A stretch of DNA of 30,606 nucleotides. Source: Leptospirillum sp. GTDB taxonomy: Bacteria > Nitrospirota > Leptospirillia > Leptospirillales > Leptospirillaceae. Shown here piece by piece: positions 23,104-30,606 of the stretch (the stretch's first letter is position 1; the number at the start of each line of letters is the position of its first letter). The translations under genes and the position numbers were made by a program. The stretch covers positions 1-30,606 of the forward strand of contig DAIEST010000069.1 of NCBI GenBank assembly GCA_027346125.1. The letters run 5' to 3'. The notes beneath the pieces are model-generated. The model did no database searches. It had not been told where the DNA came from and saw only the letters and a program-made list of their open reading frames with translations.

Positions 23104-24933
23104 GTGAATCGTTGGGACGTTGTGGTTATTGGCGGAGGGCATGCCGGTATCGAGGCGGCTTCGGCAGCTTCCCGAATGGGGTGTCGGACACTTCTTGTCA
23201 CGCTTCATCTGGATTTGATCGGGCAGATGTCCTGCAATCCTTCCGTAGGCGGGATCGGGAAAGGGCACATCGTTTCAGAAATCGAAGCGATGGATGGCGC
23301 GATTTCGAAACTGGCCGATCGTTCCGGACTCCAGTTCAAGCTGCTGAATACCCGGAAGGGCTATGCTGTTCAGGCTCTTCGCGTCCAGTGCGATCGTTAC
23401 CGTTATCGTCAGGAAGCCCGTACCTATCTGGAAGCCCAGAACAATCTCCATTTTCGCCAGGGAGAAGTGGTCGCCTGGACGATGGACGGCAAGTCCCTGA
23501 AATCTCTCAGGCTCCATGACGGGACGGAAGTCTTTGGTCGTACATTTGTTCTGACCACGGGCACTTTTCTTTCCGGAGCCCTTCACATCGGTCTCAATCA
23601 GACGGAAGGCGGACGTGGGGGCGAACGGAGTTCCCGGGAGCTATCCCCCCGTTTTTCAGGGGAACTGGGGCTCTCCCTGGGGCGCCTGAAAACGGGAACA
23701 CCGCCCCGTCTTTCCGGACGGACCATTGATTTCTCCAGGATGGAACGCCAGCCCGGAGATGAGCCCGTTCCATTTTTTTCTCATGATCTCTCCTCCCACA
23801 GGCTTTTTTTTCCCGGTCCCCAGGTTCCCTGTCACCTGACTGCCACTACGGCGGAAACCCGTTCGGTGATCCAGTCCAATCTTGATCGTTCTCCCCTGTA
23901 TTCGGGGAAGATTACCGGCATTGGACCGCGTTATTGCCCTTCGATCGAAGACAAGATCGTCAAATTTCCGGATCGGGAATCCCATCATGTTTTTATAGAG
24001 CCCGAAGGGCTTCTGGTTGACGAGTACTACCCCAATGGCATTTCAACGAGTCTTCCCGTGGATGTCCAGGAACAGATCGTTCATTCGATTCCGGGTCTTG
24101 AACAGGCGATGATCACCCGTCCGGGCTATGCAGTCGAATATGATTTCGTTTTTCCTGACCAGTTGACCCATGAACTGAGGGTTCGCCACCTGGACAATCT
24201 TTTCCTGGCAGGTCAGATCAATGGGACTACAGGCTATGAGGAGGCCGCAGGACAGGGACTGATCGCCGGACTGAATGCTGCCCTCCTTGTACGGGAGGAA
24301 GAGCCGTGGTCTCCCGACCGTTCTCTCTCCTATATCGGTGTCATGATTGATGATCTGGTGACTCAGGGTGTGGACGAGCCTTATCGCATGTTTACCTCCC
24401 GGGCGGAAAACCGTCTTTATATCAGACACCACAATGCCGATGATCGCTTGACATCGATTGGTCGGGAACTCGGGGCCGTTTCCGATACCCAATGGGAGTG
24501 GTACGAAAGAAAAAGGGAAAGCTTTCAGCGCCTCAGGTCTTACCTGAAATCGGCCCGTCAGGGGGGGACACCTCTTTTGCAGCTGTTGAAACGTCCTGAT
24601 GTGACCCTCGATTCACTCGAATCCCTTCCGTTGCCCGAGGGTCTTTCAGAATGGCCTGAGCCATGGCGGATCGGATTCGAATCGGAGGTCAAGTATGAGG
24701 GGTATATCCGGATCTCGCAGGATCGTGATTCGCGGGAGGAGGAGTTTACTATTCCGGTCGGGATCTTCGAGTCTCCGATCCCCGGATTATCGAAAGAAGT
24801 CCTTTCCCGGCTCAAGAAAGCGTCGCCCAGGACTTTTTCGGAAGCTCGTTGCGTTCGGGGAGTCACTCCTGGAGCATTGGACTCCCTCCGGACCCATCTG
24901 AAGGCTGGCAAAACCGGGACATCTTTTCTTTGA
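23104..24933 (+). CDS. mnmG: tRNA uridine-5-carboxymethylaminomethyl enzyme MnmG
   Basis: The 609-aa flavoprotein has the FAD motif GGGHAGIEAA (10-19), MSCNPSVGGIGKGH (43-56), GTFLSG, GRLKTGTPPRL and GQINGTTGYEEAAGQG (about 371-386), all typical of MnmG/GidA. It works as a partner of MnmE on tRNA U34. The start is GTG at 23104 with GGAG upstream; the length is normal. The family C-terminal helical domain is present to the end. Its stop TGA is overlapped by the TTG start of rsmG. Confidence 0.97.
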   Translation: MNRWDVVVIGGGHAGIEAASAASRMGCRTLLVTLHLDLIGQMSCNPSVGGIGKGHIVSEIEAMDGAISKLADRSGLQFKLLNTRKGYAVQALRVQCDRYRYRQEARTYLEAQNNLHFRQGEVVAWTMDGKSLKSLRLHDGTEVFGRTFVLTTGTFLSGALHIGLNQTEGGRGGERSSRELSPRFSGELGLSLGRLKTGTPPRLSGRTIDFSRMERQPGDEPVPFFSHDLSSHRLFFPGPQVPCHLTATTAETRSVIQSNLDRSPLYSGKITGIGPRYCPSIEDKIVKFPDRESHHVFIEPEGLLVDEYYPNGISTSLPVDVQEQIVHSIPGLEQAMITRPGYAVEYDFVFPDQLTHELRVRHLDNLFLAGQINGTTGYEEAAGQGLIAGLNAALLVREEEPWSPDRSLSYIGVMIDDLVTQGVDEPYRMFTSRAENRLYIRHHNADDRLTSIGRELGAVSDTQWEWYERKRESFQRLRSYLKSARQGGTPLLQLLKRPDVTLDSLESLPLPEGLSEWPEPWRIGFESEVKYEGYIRISQDRDSREEEFTIPVGIFESPIPGLSKEVLSRLKKASPRTFSEARCVRGVTPGALDSLRTHLKAGKTGTSFL

Positions 24934-25565
24934 GCAGATCCTCCGAAGGCGACATTTCTCTTTCAGGCACTTTATCCGGCCCGGTCCTGGCTTCACTGGA
25001 TCTGTATGTCGAATTGCTGATGGAATGGAACCGATCGATCCGGCTTGCGGGCTATCGGTCATCCCAGGAAATTTTCCGTCATCTTGTTCTTGAACCTGTC
25101 CTCGCTTCCCTTTATTTCCGTATCGGTGAATCTGACCTCCCTCTGATCGATTTTGGTTCCGGAAACGGAAGTCCGGGGATCATTTTTGCTCTTCTGAACC
25201 CTGGTCGTCCTGTTTGTCTTGTGGAGAGGAAAGAAAAAAAAAGGTCTTTTCTGAATTATCTTGTGGGACGCTTCAATCTTCCAGCGGTTCGTGTCTCAGG
25301 GGATTTGAAGGAAGCGCTTTCCGGGAAGGACAGGGATGTGCACCTCTGGATGAAGGGAATTTCGATGGCTTCTTTGCGGGAAGCTGTTCCGTCCGATGTT
25401 TCTTCGCCGTCTTCCGTGATCCACGTTTTTAAATTTGGCGAACTTGATCAAATCGGCGATTGCCAAGATATCCTTCTTCATGTCATAAATTCTGAGTCTT
25501 TTCGTGTCCAGCCCCTCATTTTGGTCCAAGTTACGCAATGCCGTTGGTGTATCAGGAAAACCTGA
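24930..25565 (+). CDS. rsmG: 16S rRNA (guanine-527-N7)-methyltransferase
   Basis: The protein of about 211 aa has the RsmG/GidB signature: LLMEWNRSIRLAG near 29-41 and the SAM loop LIDFGSGNGSPG (72-83), followed by LVERKEKKRSFL. It methylates G527 of 16S rRNA. The start is taken as the TTG that overlaps the mnmG stop (TTGA), since no ATG precedes the fold; an upstream in-frame codon lies within mnmG. The ribosome site is weak, so coupling is likely. The C-terminal half (from about 130) is more diverged than usual. The gap to parA (25566 on) holds a parS palindrome. Confidence 0.88.
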   Translation: MSRSSEGDISLSGTLSGPVLASLDLYVELLMEWNRSIRLAGYRSSQEIFRHLVLEPVLASLYFRIGESDLPLIDFGSGNGSPGIIFALLNPGRPVCLVERKEKKRSFLNYLVGRFNLPAVRVSGDLKEALSGKDRDVHLWMKGISMASLREAVPSDVSSPSSVIHVFKFGELDQIGDCQDILLHVINSESFRVQPLILVQVTQCRWCIRKT

Positions 25566-25587
25566 CATTGTTCCACGTGGAACAATG
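25566..25587. promoter_or_regulatory. parS: parS site before parA (perfect 22-bp palindrome)
   Basis: The core TGTTCCACGTGGAACA (25569-25584) is the standard 16-bp ParB recognition site, and the symmetry extends to 22 bp. It lies directly after rsmG and 18 bases before the parA start, so bound ParB could both nucleate the segregation complex and repress or shape parAB transcription. Confidence 0.92.
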
Positions 25588-25604
25588 GGCAAAAGGAGGA
25601 CGTG

Positions 25605-26369
25605 TTGAAGAAAATCGTGGCAGTCGCGAATCAAAAAGGCGGGGTAGGGAAAACAACGACCACCATCAATCTTGCTGCTTCATTGGCGGTTGAGGAAAAA
25701 AATGTCCTGATCCTCGATCTGGATCCCCAGGCCAATTCCACAAGCGGTCTTGGTATCTCCATTTCCCAGTCTGCGCCCAGCACATACCAGTTTTTGGTGG
25801 GAGACCGAAGTGCTGAAGAAAGCATTATTCCCAGCAGCCTGAAATATCTTTCTCTGTTGCCTGGCTCCATCAATATGGCTGGATTCGAGTCAGAGGCTGC
25901 CAAAATCCGGGGATCCCATCAATTGCTCCAGAAAAAACTGGAGGATCCCGCATTCGAGAAATATGACTTTATTTTTCTGGACTGCCCTCCGTCTTTGGGC
26001 TATATCACGATCAATGCTCTTGTCAGTGCACATTCGGTACTGATCCCCGTACAGTGTGAGTTTTTTGCGCTGGAAGGTCTGTCGCATCTTTTGAAAACGC
26101 TTGACCGGATCAGGAAGCAGTGGAACCCCGGGTTGAATGTGGAGGGAATCCTGCCGACAATGTTTGATCGCAGAAATCGTTTGTCCAATCAGGTGCTGGC
26201 AGATTTGAAGAAACATTTTCCTGAGATGATTTTCAAGAGTGTCATTCCGAGGAATGTCACTTTGGGAGAAGCTCCGAGTTACGGAAAACCTGTCCTTTTG
26301 TACGATGCGCTTTCCCGTGGGGCGCAATCCTATTTACATCTTGCCAGGGAGATCCTCGCATATGGTTAA
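25605..26369 (+). CDS. parA: Chromosome-partitioning ATPase ParA (Soj)
   Basis: The 254-aa protein is a small deviant-Walker ParA: AVANQKGGVGKTTTTINLAA (about 6-25) with the signature lysines, then LDLDPQANSTSGLG, FLDCPPSLG and LPTMFDRRNRLSNQV. ParA-ATP binds DNA and is driven by ParB at parS to move chromosome origins. The start is uncertain: TTG 25605 is five bases from GGAGG, GTG 25602 only two. The stop overlaps the parB start by eight bases. It lies 18 bp after a parS palindrome. Confidence 0.95.
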   Translation: MKKIVAVANQKGGVGKTTTTINLAASLAVEEKNVLILDLDPQANSTSGLGISISQSAPSTYQFLVGDRSAEESIIPSSLKYLSLLPGSINMAGFESEAAKIRGSHQLLQKKLEDPAFEKYDFIFLDCPPSLGYITINALVSAHSVLIPVQCEFFALEGLSHLLKTLDRIRKQWNPGLNVEGILPTMFDRRNRLSNQVLADLKKHFPEMIFKSVIPRNVTLGEAPSYGKPVLLYDALSRGAQSYLHLAREILAYG

Positions 26370-27231
26370 GAATGGGCTGGGACGAGGGCTGGATTCCCTG
26401 TTTGAATCGGAGGGTCCAGAAAAAAAAGAAGATGTCCTTTTGATTCCGTTGCTGGAGATCCACCCGAATCCCTTTCAGCCGAGAAAGATATTCAGGGAAG
26501 AAGAGATTCGGGATATGGCCGAGTCCCTTCAAAATCATGGACTTCTTCAGCCGGTTGTGGTCATTCGGCGAGAAAGCGGGGGAGCAGAGGAGTATATCCT
26601 TGTTTCGGGCGAGAGGAGGTTCAGGGCGGCACGGTCGTTGGGGTGGGAGAAGATTCCGGCGATTCTGAGGTCTGCAGGAGACCGTGACCTGCTTGAACTT
26701 GCCCTGGTCGAAAATCTTCAGAGGAGCGACCTGAACCCGGTCGAAGTCGCGGAAGGGTTCAATCGGCTTATAGAAGAGTTTCACTGGAGTCAGGAGGAGT
26801 TGGCCAAACATTTGGGAATGAAGCGGTCGACAGTGGCGAATTTTCTGAGGGTTCTGACCTTGCCGTCGGGTATTGTCCAGAAGATCGAACAAGGAAAGAT
26901 CAGTCTGGGACATGCCAAGGTCCTGCTTGGGGTGAAAGATTCCCAGGAACAATTGGCACTGGAAAAAGAGATCATTCAGAAAAACATGTCGGTGAGAGAC
27001 CTGGAAAGCAGGATTTCACAGAAACAATCAAAGCAGGAGGTTCCATCCTGGGCGAAGCGGGGCAAGGATGTTCTTTCCAGAATGCTGTCGCGTCCGGTCG
27101 CCATTTCAAGGGCGAGGAACAAGGTCAAGTTTACTGTATCGATTGAGAATGAACAGGAATTTTCTCATTTTCTGAAACAGATTTCCAGACATGAATCGGT
27201 CGACCAAACAGGTAATGGGGGAAAAGCATGA
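26362..27231 (+). CDS. parB: Chromosome-partitioning protein ParB (Spo0J)
   Basis: The 289-aa protein has the ParB N-terminal (KNGLGRGLDSLF, a ParA-stimulating arginine-containing tail), the IPLLEIHPNPFQPRK segment, the CTP-binding motif GERRFRAARSLGWEKIPAI (83-101), NLQRSDLNPVEVAEGF and the helix-turn-helix KHLGMKRSTVANFLRVL (about 149-165), then a C-terminal dimer domain. It binds parS and slides as a CTP clamp. The ATG at 26362 is inside the end of parA with GGGAGA upstream. The stop overlaps the bactofilin start (ATGA). Confidence 0.95.
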   Translation: MVKNGLGRGLDSLFESEGPEKKEDVLLIPLLEIHPNPFQPRKIFREEEIRDMAESLQNHGLLQPVVVIRRESGGAEEYILVSGERRFRAARSLGWEKIPAILRSAGDRDLLELALVENLQRSDLNPVEVAEGFNRLIEEFHWSQEELAKHLGMKRSTVANFLRVLTLPSGIVQKIEQGKISLGHAKVLLGVKDSQEQLALEKEIIQKNMSVRDLESRISQKQSKQEVPSWAKRGKDVLSRMLSRPVAISRARNKVKFTVSIENEQEFSHFLKQISRHESVDQTGNGGKA

Positions 27232-27626
27232 AAGTGAGTCCGACGGATAGCAGACAGAACAATATTATTGCTTTTCTGGGAAAAGAAACATTTTTTCGGG
27301 GATATTTCCAGTTCGAAGGAACTGTTCGGATCGATGGAAAAGTCGAAGGGGAAATCGTTTCCAGTCATACGCTCATCGTGGGGGAGGGCGCAAGCATCAA
27401 AGGGAGCATCAAGGTGAGCAAGGTTGTTTGCGGCGGCAATGTGACGGGAAGCATTGAATCGGGCGAGTCCATACAGCTTGTCAAGCCTTCCAACGTTCAT
27501 GCCGATATTCGCACTCCCGTCCTGAGCGTTGAAGAAGGTGTGATCTTTAATGGAAACTGTCGGATGGAAACCGGGTTTTCCGGGCAGGAGGAAGAATCTC
27601 CCCAGATGGAAGTCAAACAGGCATGA
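27228..27626 (+). CDS. Bactofilin-family cytoskeletal protein
   Basis: The 132-aa protein has a bactofilin domain (about 13-110): IIAFLGKETFFRGYFQFEGTVRIDGKVEG, VGEGASIKGSI-VSKVVCGGNVTGSIESGESIQL and the following repeats, which form a right-handed beta-helix that polymerises without nucleotide. The tails are short and polar; the C-terminal one is Glu-rich. It overlaps parB by four bases and mnmA by four, so it is in one unit with parAB. In Myxococcus, bactofilins position ParAB and parS; the same role here is inferred from the context. Confidence 0.9.
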   Translation: MKVSPTDSRQNNIIAFLGKETFFRGYFQFEGTVRIDGKVEGEIVSSHTLIVGEGASIKGSIKVSKVVCGGNVTGSIESGESIQLVKPSNVHADIRTPVLSVEEGVIFNGNCRMETGFSGQEEESPQMEVKQA

Positions 27627-28765
27627 AACAAAAGGTATTGGTCGGACTGAGCGGTGGAGTCGATTCCGCTGTGACTGCTCTCCTTCTCAAGGAGGCTGGA
27701 TTTGAGGTATATGGTGCCATTGTGGAGATATGGGAAGGCTCAGGGGAGGAAGGAGCGGGAGATAAGCCCTGGTTCGAGCGGGCATGCTGCCATCTCCCCA
27801 TGGTGGAATTCCTGTGCAAGGAAATCCTCGATATCCCTCATGTAACGCTTCCCCGCATCAAGGAATTCCAGGAGAGGGTCGTGGGATCGTTCCGGTCCGC
27901 CTACAAAGCCGGAACAACGCCGAATCCGTGTACTGTCTGCAATGCGGAGATCAAACTGCATTCCCTGAGGGAATGGGCAGACAAGCAGGGGATCCCGTTT
28001 GTGGCCACCGGTCATTATGTCCAGAAAAAATATGCCGGAAAAGAAGGTTATTGGGGGATTGCGGAGGGCCGGGACAGAAAGAAAGACCAGTCGTATTTCC
28101 TCTCGAGGGTTGATCGCGAACTCCTTGAAAGAGCGATCTTTCCGTTAGGGAGTTGGACCAAGCAGGAAGTCAGGGAGTTTGGAAGAAGCAAGGGTTTGCC
28201 TGTCGATGAAATGGTTGAAAACATGGAGGCTTGCTTCCTGTCGGAGAAAAATGTCCCGAAATTCCTAGAGAAGGAACTCGGGTCGGAAGAACATGCCGAA
28301 TGGTCGGTTGTGGATGGAAGTGGTCTTCGGATCGGTGCAATTCCCAGTGGTATCGGTTTGACGAAAGGTCAGAGACGGGGTGTCGGGATTCCCTCCGCTC
28401 AAAGAATGTATGTGAAGAAAGTCGATGTTTCCGGGAAATCGATCGTGATGGGAACGAAAGACGAAATCATGGATGCCGGTTTTCGGATCGAGTCGCCCAT
28501 GGGACCGTATTTCACGAGAAAGATGGACACTCCCGTCAGTGTCCGGTTTCGTTCGACCATGGACAGGATCGGTTGTACGAGGCGCCGGGAATCCGGAAAG
28601 ATTTTCGATCTTTTTTCTCCGAGTGACGGGGTAACGCCAGGGCAGGTAGCGGTTTTTTACGATGAAGATGGAATCGTCGTCGGATCGGGAATCATTGCAG
28701 GTCCGGCCGAAGAGTGCAGGACAAGGGAAGCGTTTCCGGAGTCTGAAGGTGGGCGGCCAAAGTGA
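27623..28765 (+). CDS. mnmA: tRNA-specific 2-thiouridylase
   Basis: The 380-aa enzyme has the PP-loop SGGVDS (10-15), TPNPCTVCN with C103 and C106 (about 99-107) and the second catalytic cysteine C204 in EACFLSEKN. GHYVQ and KKDQSYFLSRV follow the family. It puts sulfur on C2 of wobble U34 with ATP; it thus acts on the same nucleotide as MnmE/MnmG coded 3-5 kb upstream. It starts in the end of the bactofilin gene (ATGA), and its stop overlaps the GTG of the exonuclease gene (GTGA). Confidence 0.95.
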   Translation: MKQKVLVGLSGGVDSAVTALLLKEAGFEVYGAIVEIWEGSGEEGAGDKPWFERACCHLPMVEFLCKEILDIPHVTLPRIKEFQERVVGSFRSAYKAGTTPNPCTVCNAEIKLHSLREWADKQGIPFVATGHYVQKKYAGKEGYWGIAEGRDRKKDQSYFLSRVDRELLERAIFPLGSWTKQEVREFGRSKGLPVDEMVENMEACFLSEKNVPKFLEKELGSEEHAEWSVVDGSGLRIGAIPSGIGLTKGQRRGVGIPSAQRMYVKKVDVSGKSIVMGTKDEIMDAGFRIESPMGPYFTRKMDTPVSVRFRSTMDRIGCTRRRESGKIFDLFSPSDGVTPGQVAVFYDEDGIVVGSGIIAGPAEECRTREAFPESEGGRPK

Positions 28766-29556
28766 AAGTCACGTTTCTGGATGTTGAAACGACGGGGTTA
28801 TTGCGCGATCCTGAAGCGAGAATCATTGAAATTGCATTCAGTACCTGGGACAAGGGGAAATCGGTCAGGAAGTTTTCCTCGCTGGTGCGTGGAGCAGAAA
28901 CTGTTTCGGCGGAAATAACACGCATCAACGGGATCTCGTCCGAGATGCTGAGGGATGCTCCGTCATTCGAGGAAATCTGGAAAGACCAGCGTGAGTATTT
29001 TGTGGATTCCATCCTGGTAGCGCACAATCTGGCATTTGATGCGGGTATGCTGAATCGTGAGCTTCTGCTGGCGGGAAGGGTGCCCCTGGGGAATCGGGGA
29101 ATCGATACGGTGCCTCTTTCGAGGAAAATGCTTCAGGGACTTCCAAGCTATCGCTTGGGAGAAGTGGGCAAGCATCTGGGGGTGTTCAATGAGATGCCCC
29201 ACCGGGCACAGGGAGACCTTGACGCCCTGGAAAAGATACTTTCCCGATTGCTGGAAACTCCTCCATCCGGTTTTGACGAAGGAATTCTTGGCCTCTTCTG
29301 TCTTTGGGGGGCTTATCCGTCGCACCGCTATTTTCGGGATGTGGCATTGTTTGCGTTCAATCATCAAAGAGGACTGGAACTGTTCCCTGCCCCGAAGGAG
29401 GGGTTGAGAGAGGCAGAACCGATACCGGTCAGGCCCGTGAGAATTACCCCGATGGGTCTGGTGGCAGAATTGGAAGGCAAAGTCCAGGAATATCCATTTG
29501 ATTCGTTAATTGAAATCGGCGTGGCGCATCATGAACCCGGGTCGTTGTTTCAATGA
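28762..29556 (+). CDS. DEDDh 3'-5' exonuclease, DnaQ-like
   Basis: The 264-aa protein has the exonuclease fold with ExoI D7-V-E9-T-T-G, ExoII AHNLAFDAGML with D93, and ExoIII H147-R-A-Q-G-D152. This is the DEDDh set of DNA polymerase III epsilon and related nucleases (about residues 1-165). The C-terminal 95 residues have no motif I know. It might be a proofreading or repair/RNA nuclease; dnaQ itself is not demonstrated. It starts with GTG overlapping the mnmA stop (GTGA). A long hairpin follows the stop at 29622. Confidence 0.88.
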   Translation: MKVTFLDVETTGLLRDPEARIIEIAFSTWDKGKSVRKFSSLVRGAETVSAEITRINGISSEMLRDAPSFEEIWKDQREYFVDSILVAHNLAFDAGMLNRELLLAGRVPLGNRGIDTVPLSRKMLQGLPSYRLGEVGKHLGVFNEMPHRAQGDLDALEKILSRLLETPPSGFDEGILGLFCLWGAYPSHRYFRDVALFAFNHQRGLELFPAPKEGLREAEPIPVRPVRITPMGLVAELEGKVQEYPFDSLIEIGVAHHEPGSLFQ

Positions 29557-29621
29557 TCCAAACCTGAAAAAATCATGTGATGGATGCATTTGCAATTGCT
29601 CCCGGGGCAGTGCGAAAATGC

Positions 29622-29657
29622 GGAACCCGTCCGCCAGAATCTGGCAGGACGGGTTCC
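29622..29657. terminator. Long GC-rich hairpin after the exonuclease gene
   Basis: An 11-bp outer stem (GGAACCCGTCC at 29622-29632 with its complement at 29647-29657) continues into an inner stem with one bulged base and a tiny loop, about 16-17 pairs in all. It lies 66 bp after the exonuclease stop and 72 bp before rnc. No T-run follows on the plus strand, so it may act as an atypical terminator, a processing site or an RNase III target in front of rnc. Confidence 0.55.
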
Positions 29658-29728
29658 TGGAGGATTATTGATAGAAACAGTGAATCTGTCGAGGAAAAAC
29701 AATCGGTTTTCCTGGCCGATCTCATCAA

Positions 29729-30606
29729 ATGAAAGGGGGGGCATTGTTCGAATATCGGGGTAAAAACCTCCCAAGAGCTCCAGAGCAACTGATTCGGATC
29801 TTGGGATTACCGTTCAAGACTACGTTGCGTATTGAAGAAGCGTTGACCCATCGCTCGGCCTCTCACGAAAGGGGTAAGAAAGCTCCGATTCCAAATTATG
29901 AACGATTGGAATTTCTGGGAGACCGAGTCATTGGCTTGATTGTCAGCGAGTATCTTCTCAATACGTGGCCAAGTGCTTCCGAAGGGGATATCGGCCAGGT
30001 TTTCTCGGGAATTGTGAGCACCCAAACATTGGCGGCAATCGCCCGCAGGATGGATCTGGGCGCTTACATGATTCTTGGAAAAGGGAGCCATTCTTCAGGT
30101 GACCGTGACAATTCGTCATTGTTGGCAGATACCTTCGAATCGCTTGCGGCAGCGCTTTATCTGGAATATGGTCTGGAGACAGCGCGACAGATCCTGATTC
30201 CCTGGTTTACCCAGCCATTGGTCGAAATGGTCGCACAACTTGAGCTCCAGCGGGAAGCCCGGGAACTGCCGGTCGTTCCGCACGTGCCCAATTCTGTTGC
30301 GGTATCAGCCACTGGTTCTTCCCGAAGAAACGGGACGTTGAACTATAAGCTTCTGTTACAGAAATGGAGCCAGTCACATCACGGGGAATTGCCTGCCTAT
30401 CAGGTTCTCGATGAGATAGGGCCTGCCCATCAACGACGATTCAGGATGGGCGTATTCGTGCATGGAGTCCTGATGGGTGAATCTGAAGGCTCGACAAAGC
30501 GTGGGGCTTCTGTTCTTGCAGCGAGAAAGGCGTGGGAGAGGATTCAGTCCGAGCCGTCGGGTGTCATGGATAACGGGGATTCGAATCTTTCGGACGAGAA
30601 AGAAGA
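29729..30606 (+). CDS. rnc: Ribonuclease III (3' end cut by the window edge)
   Basis: The reading frame is open from 29729 to the end of the window, 292 codons. It shows the RNase III catalytic pattern LEEALTHRSA-like (IEEALTHRSASH), ERLEFLGDRVIG (E, E, D) and ADTFESLAAALYLE (D, E), and a C-terminal dsRNA-binding domain from about residue 205 (NYKLLLQKWSQ... STKRGASVLAARKAWERI). It cleaves double-stranded RNA such as pre-rRNA and some mRNA leaders. The ATG at 29729 has no good ribosome site; TTG at 29744, just after a run of Gs, is an alternative start. A polar tail after the dsRBD is being reached at the edge. Confidence 0.92.
   Translation, partial: MKGGALFEYRGKNLPRAPEQLIRILGLPFKTTLRIEEALTHRSASHERGKKAPIPNYERLEFLGDRVIGLIVSEYLLNTWPSASEGDIGQVFSGIVSTQTLAAIARRMDLGAYMILGKGSHSSGDRDNSSLLADTFESLAAALYLEYGLETARQILIPWFTQPLVEMVAQLELQREARELPVVPHVPNSVAVSATGSSRRNGTLNYKLLLQKWSQSHHGELPAYQVLDEIGPAHQRRFRMGVFVHGVLMGESEGSTKRGASVLAARKAWERIQSEPSGVMDNGDSNLSDEKE

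Noticed and set aside
29580..29732. 50-codon plus-strand ORF ending at the rnc start (ATGA overlap)
   Set aside because: No ribosome site, no recognisable product, and it contains the long hairpin. It may be a coupling leader peptide, but the sequence alone does not support it.

Overview
The window looks like a chromosomal segment of a Gram-negative, chemolithotrophic bacterium, most likely a Leptospirillum-like member of the Nitrospirota. The pointers are a form IV RuBisCO-like protein next to a hopanoid C-3 methylase, a fairly GC-rich coding style with frequent TTG/GTG starts, signal-peptide lipoproteins and an outer-membrane beta-barrel. The assignment comes from remembered family patterns, not from a search. 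No rRNA, tRNA, IS element, prophage or CRISPR array was seen.

Left part (1-9.1 kb) is accessory and mixed: a truncated lipoprotein gene behind a promoter with an embedded operator-like palindrome; the radical-SAM/B12 enzyme HpnR; divergent from it a RuBisCO-like protein; then a minus-strand run of a hypothetical alpha/alpha-barrel-like protein, a DUF202 membrane protein, a lone PstS, an EamA transporter and an RNA 2',3'-cyclic phosphodiesterase. An Slp-type lipoprotein and an outer-membrane beta-barrel gene are divergent around a 346-bp gap.

Middle part (9.3-18.9 kb): a plus-strand operon of a periplasmic thioredoxin-like protein, a YjbQ-family protein, PrmA and PyrF converges on a tightly overlapping minus-strand corrin-ring operon (in transcription order cbiD, cbiE, cbiT, cbiG, cobJ/cbiH, cobO, def). 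CbiD and CbiG mark the anaerobic (early cobalt) route. A YgjP-type metallohydrolase gene follows, carrying a parS-like site inside its reading frame.

Right part (18.96-30.6 kb) is the classical near-origin housekeeping cluster, all on the plus strand: rplI, rpmH, rnpA, yidD, yidC, mnmE, mnmG, rsmG, a perfect parS palindrome, parA, parB, a bactofilin, mnmA, a DEDDh exonuclease and the start of rnc. It joins ribosome/RNase P/membrane insertion, tRNA wobble-U34 modification and chromosome segregation. dnaA and an obvious oriC are not in the window.

No wholly new system is obvious. The most unusual items are the RuBisCO-like protein with a retained carbamate/Mg triad but lost loop 6, the two parS sites about 6.8 kb apart (one intragenic), the coupled parA-parB-bactofilin unit, the divergent MnmE, and the operator-embedded promoter at the left edge.
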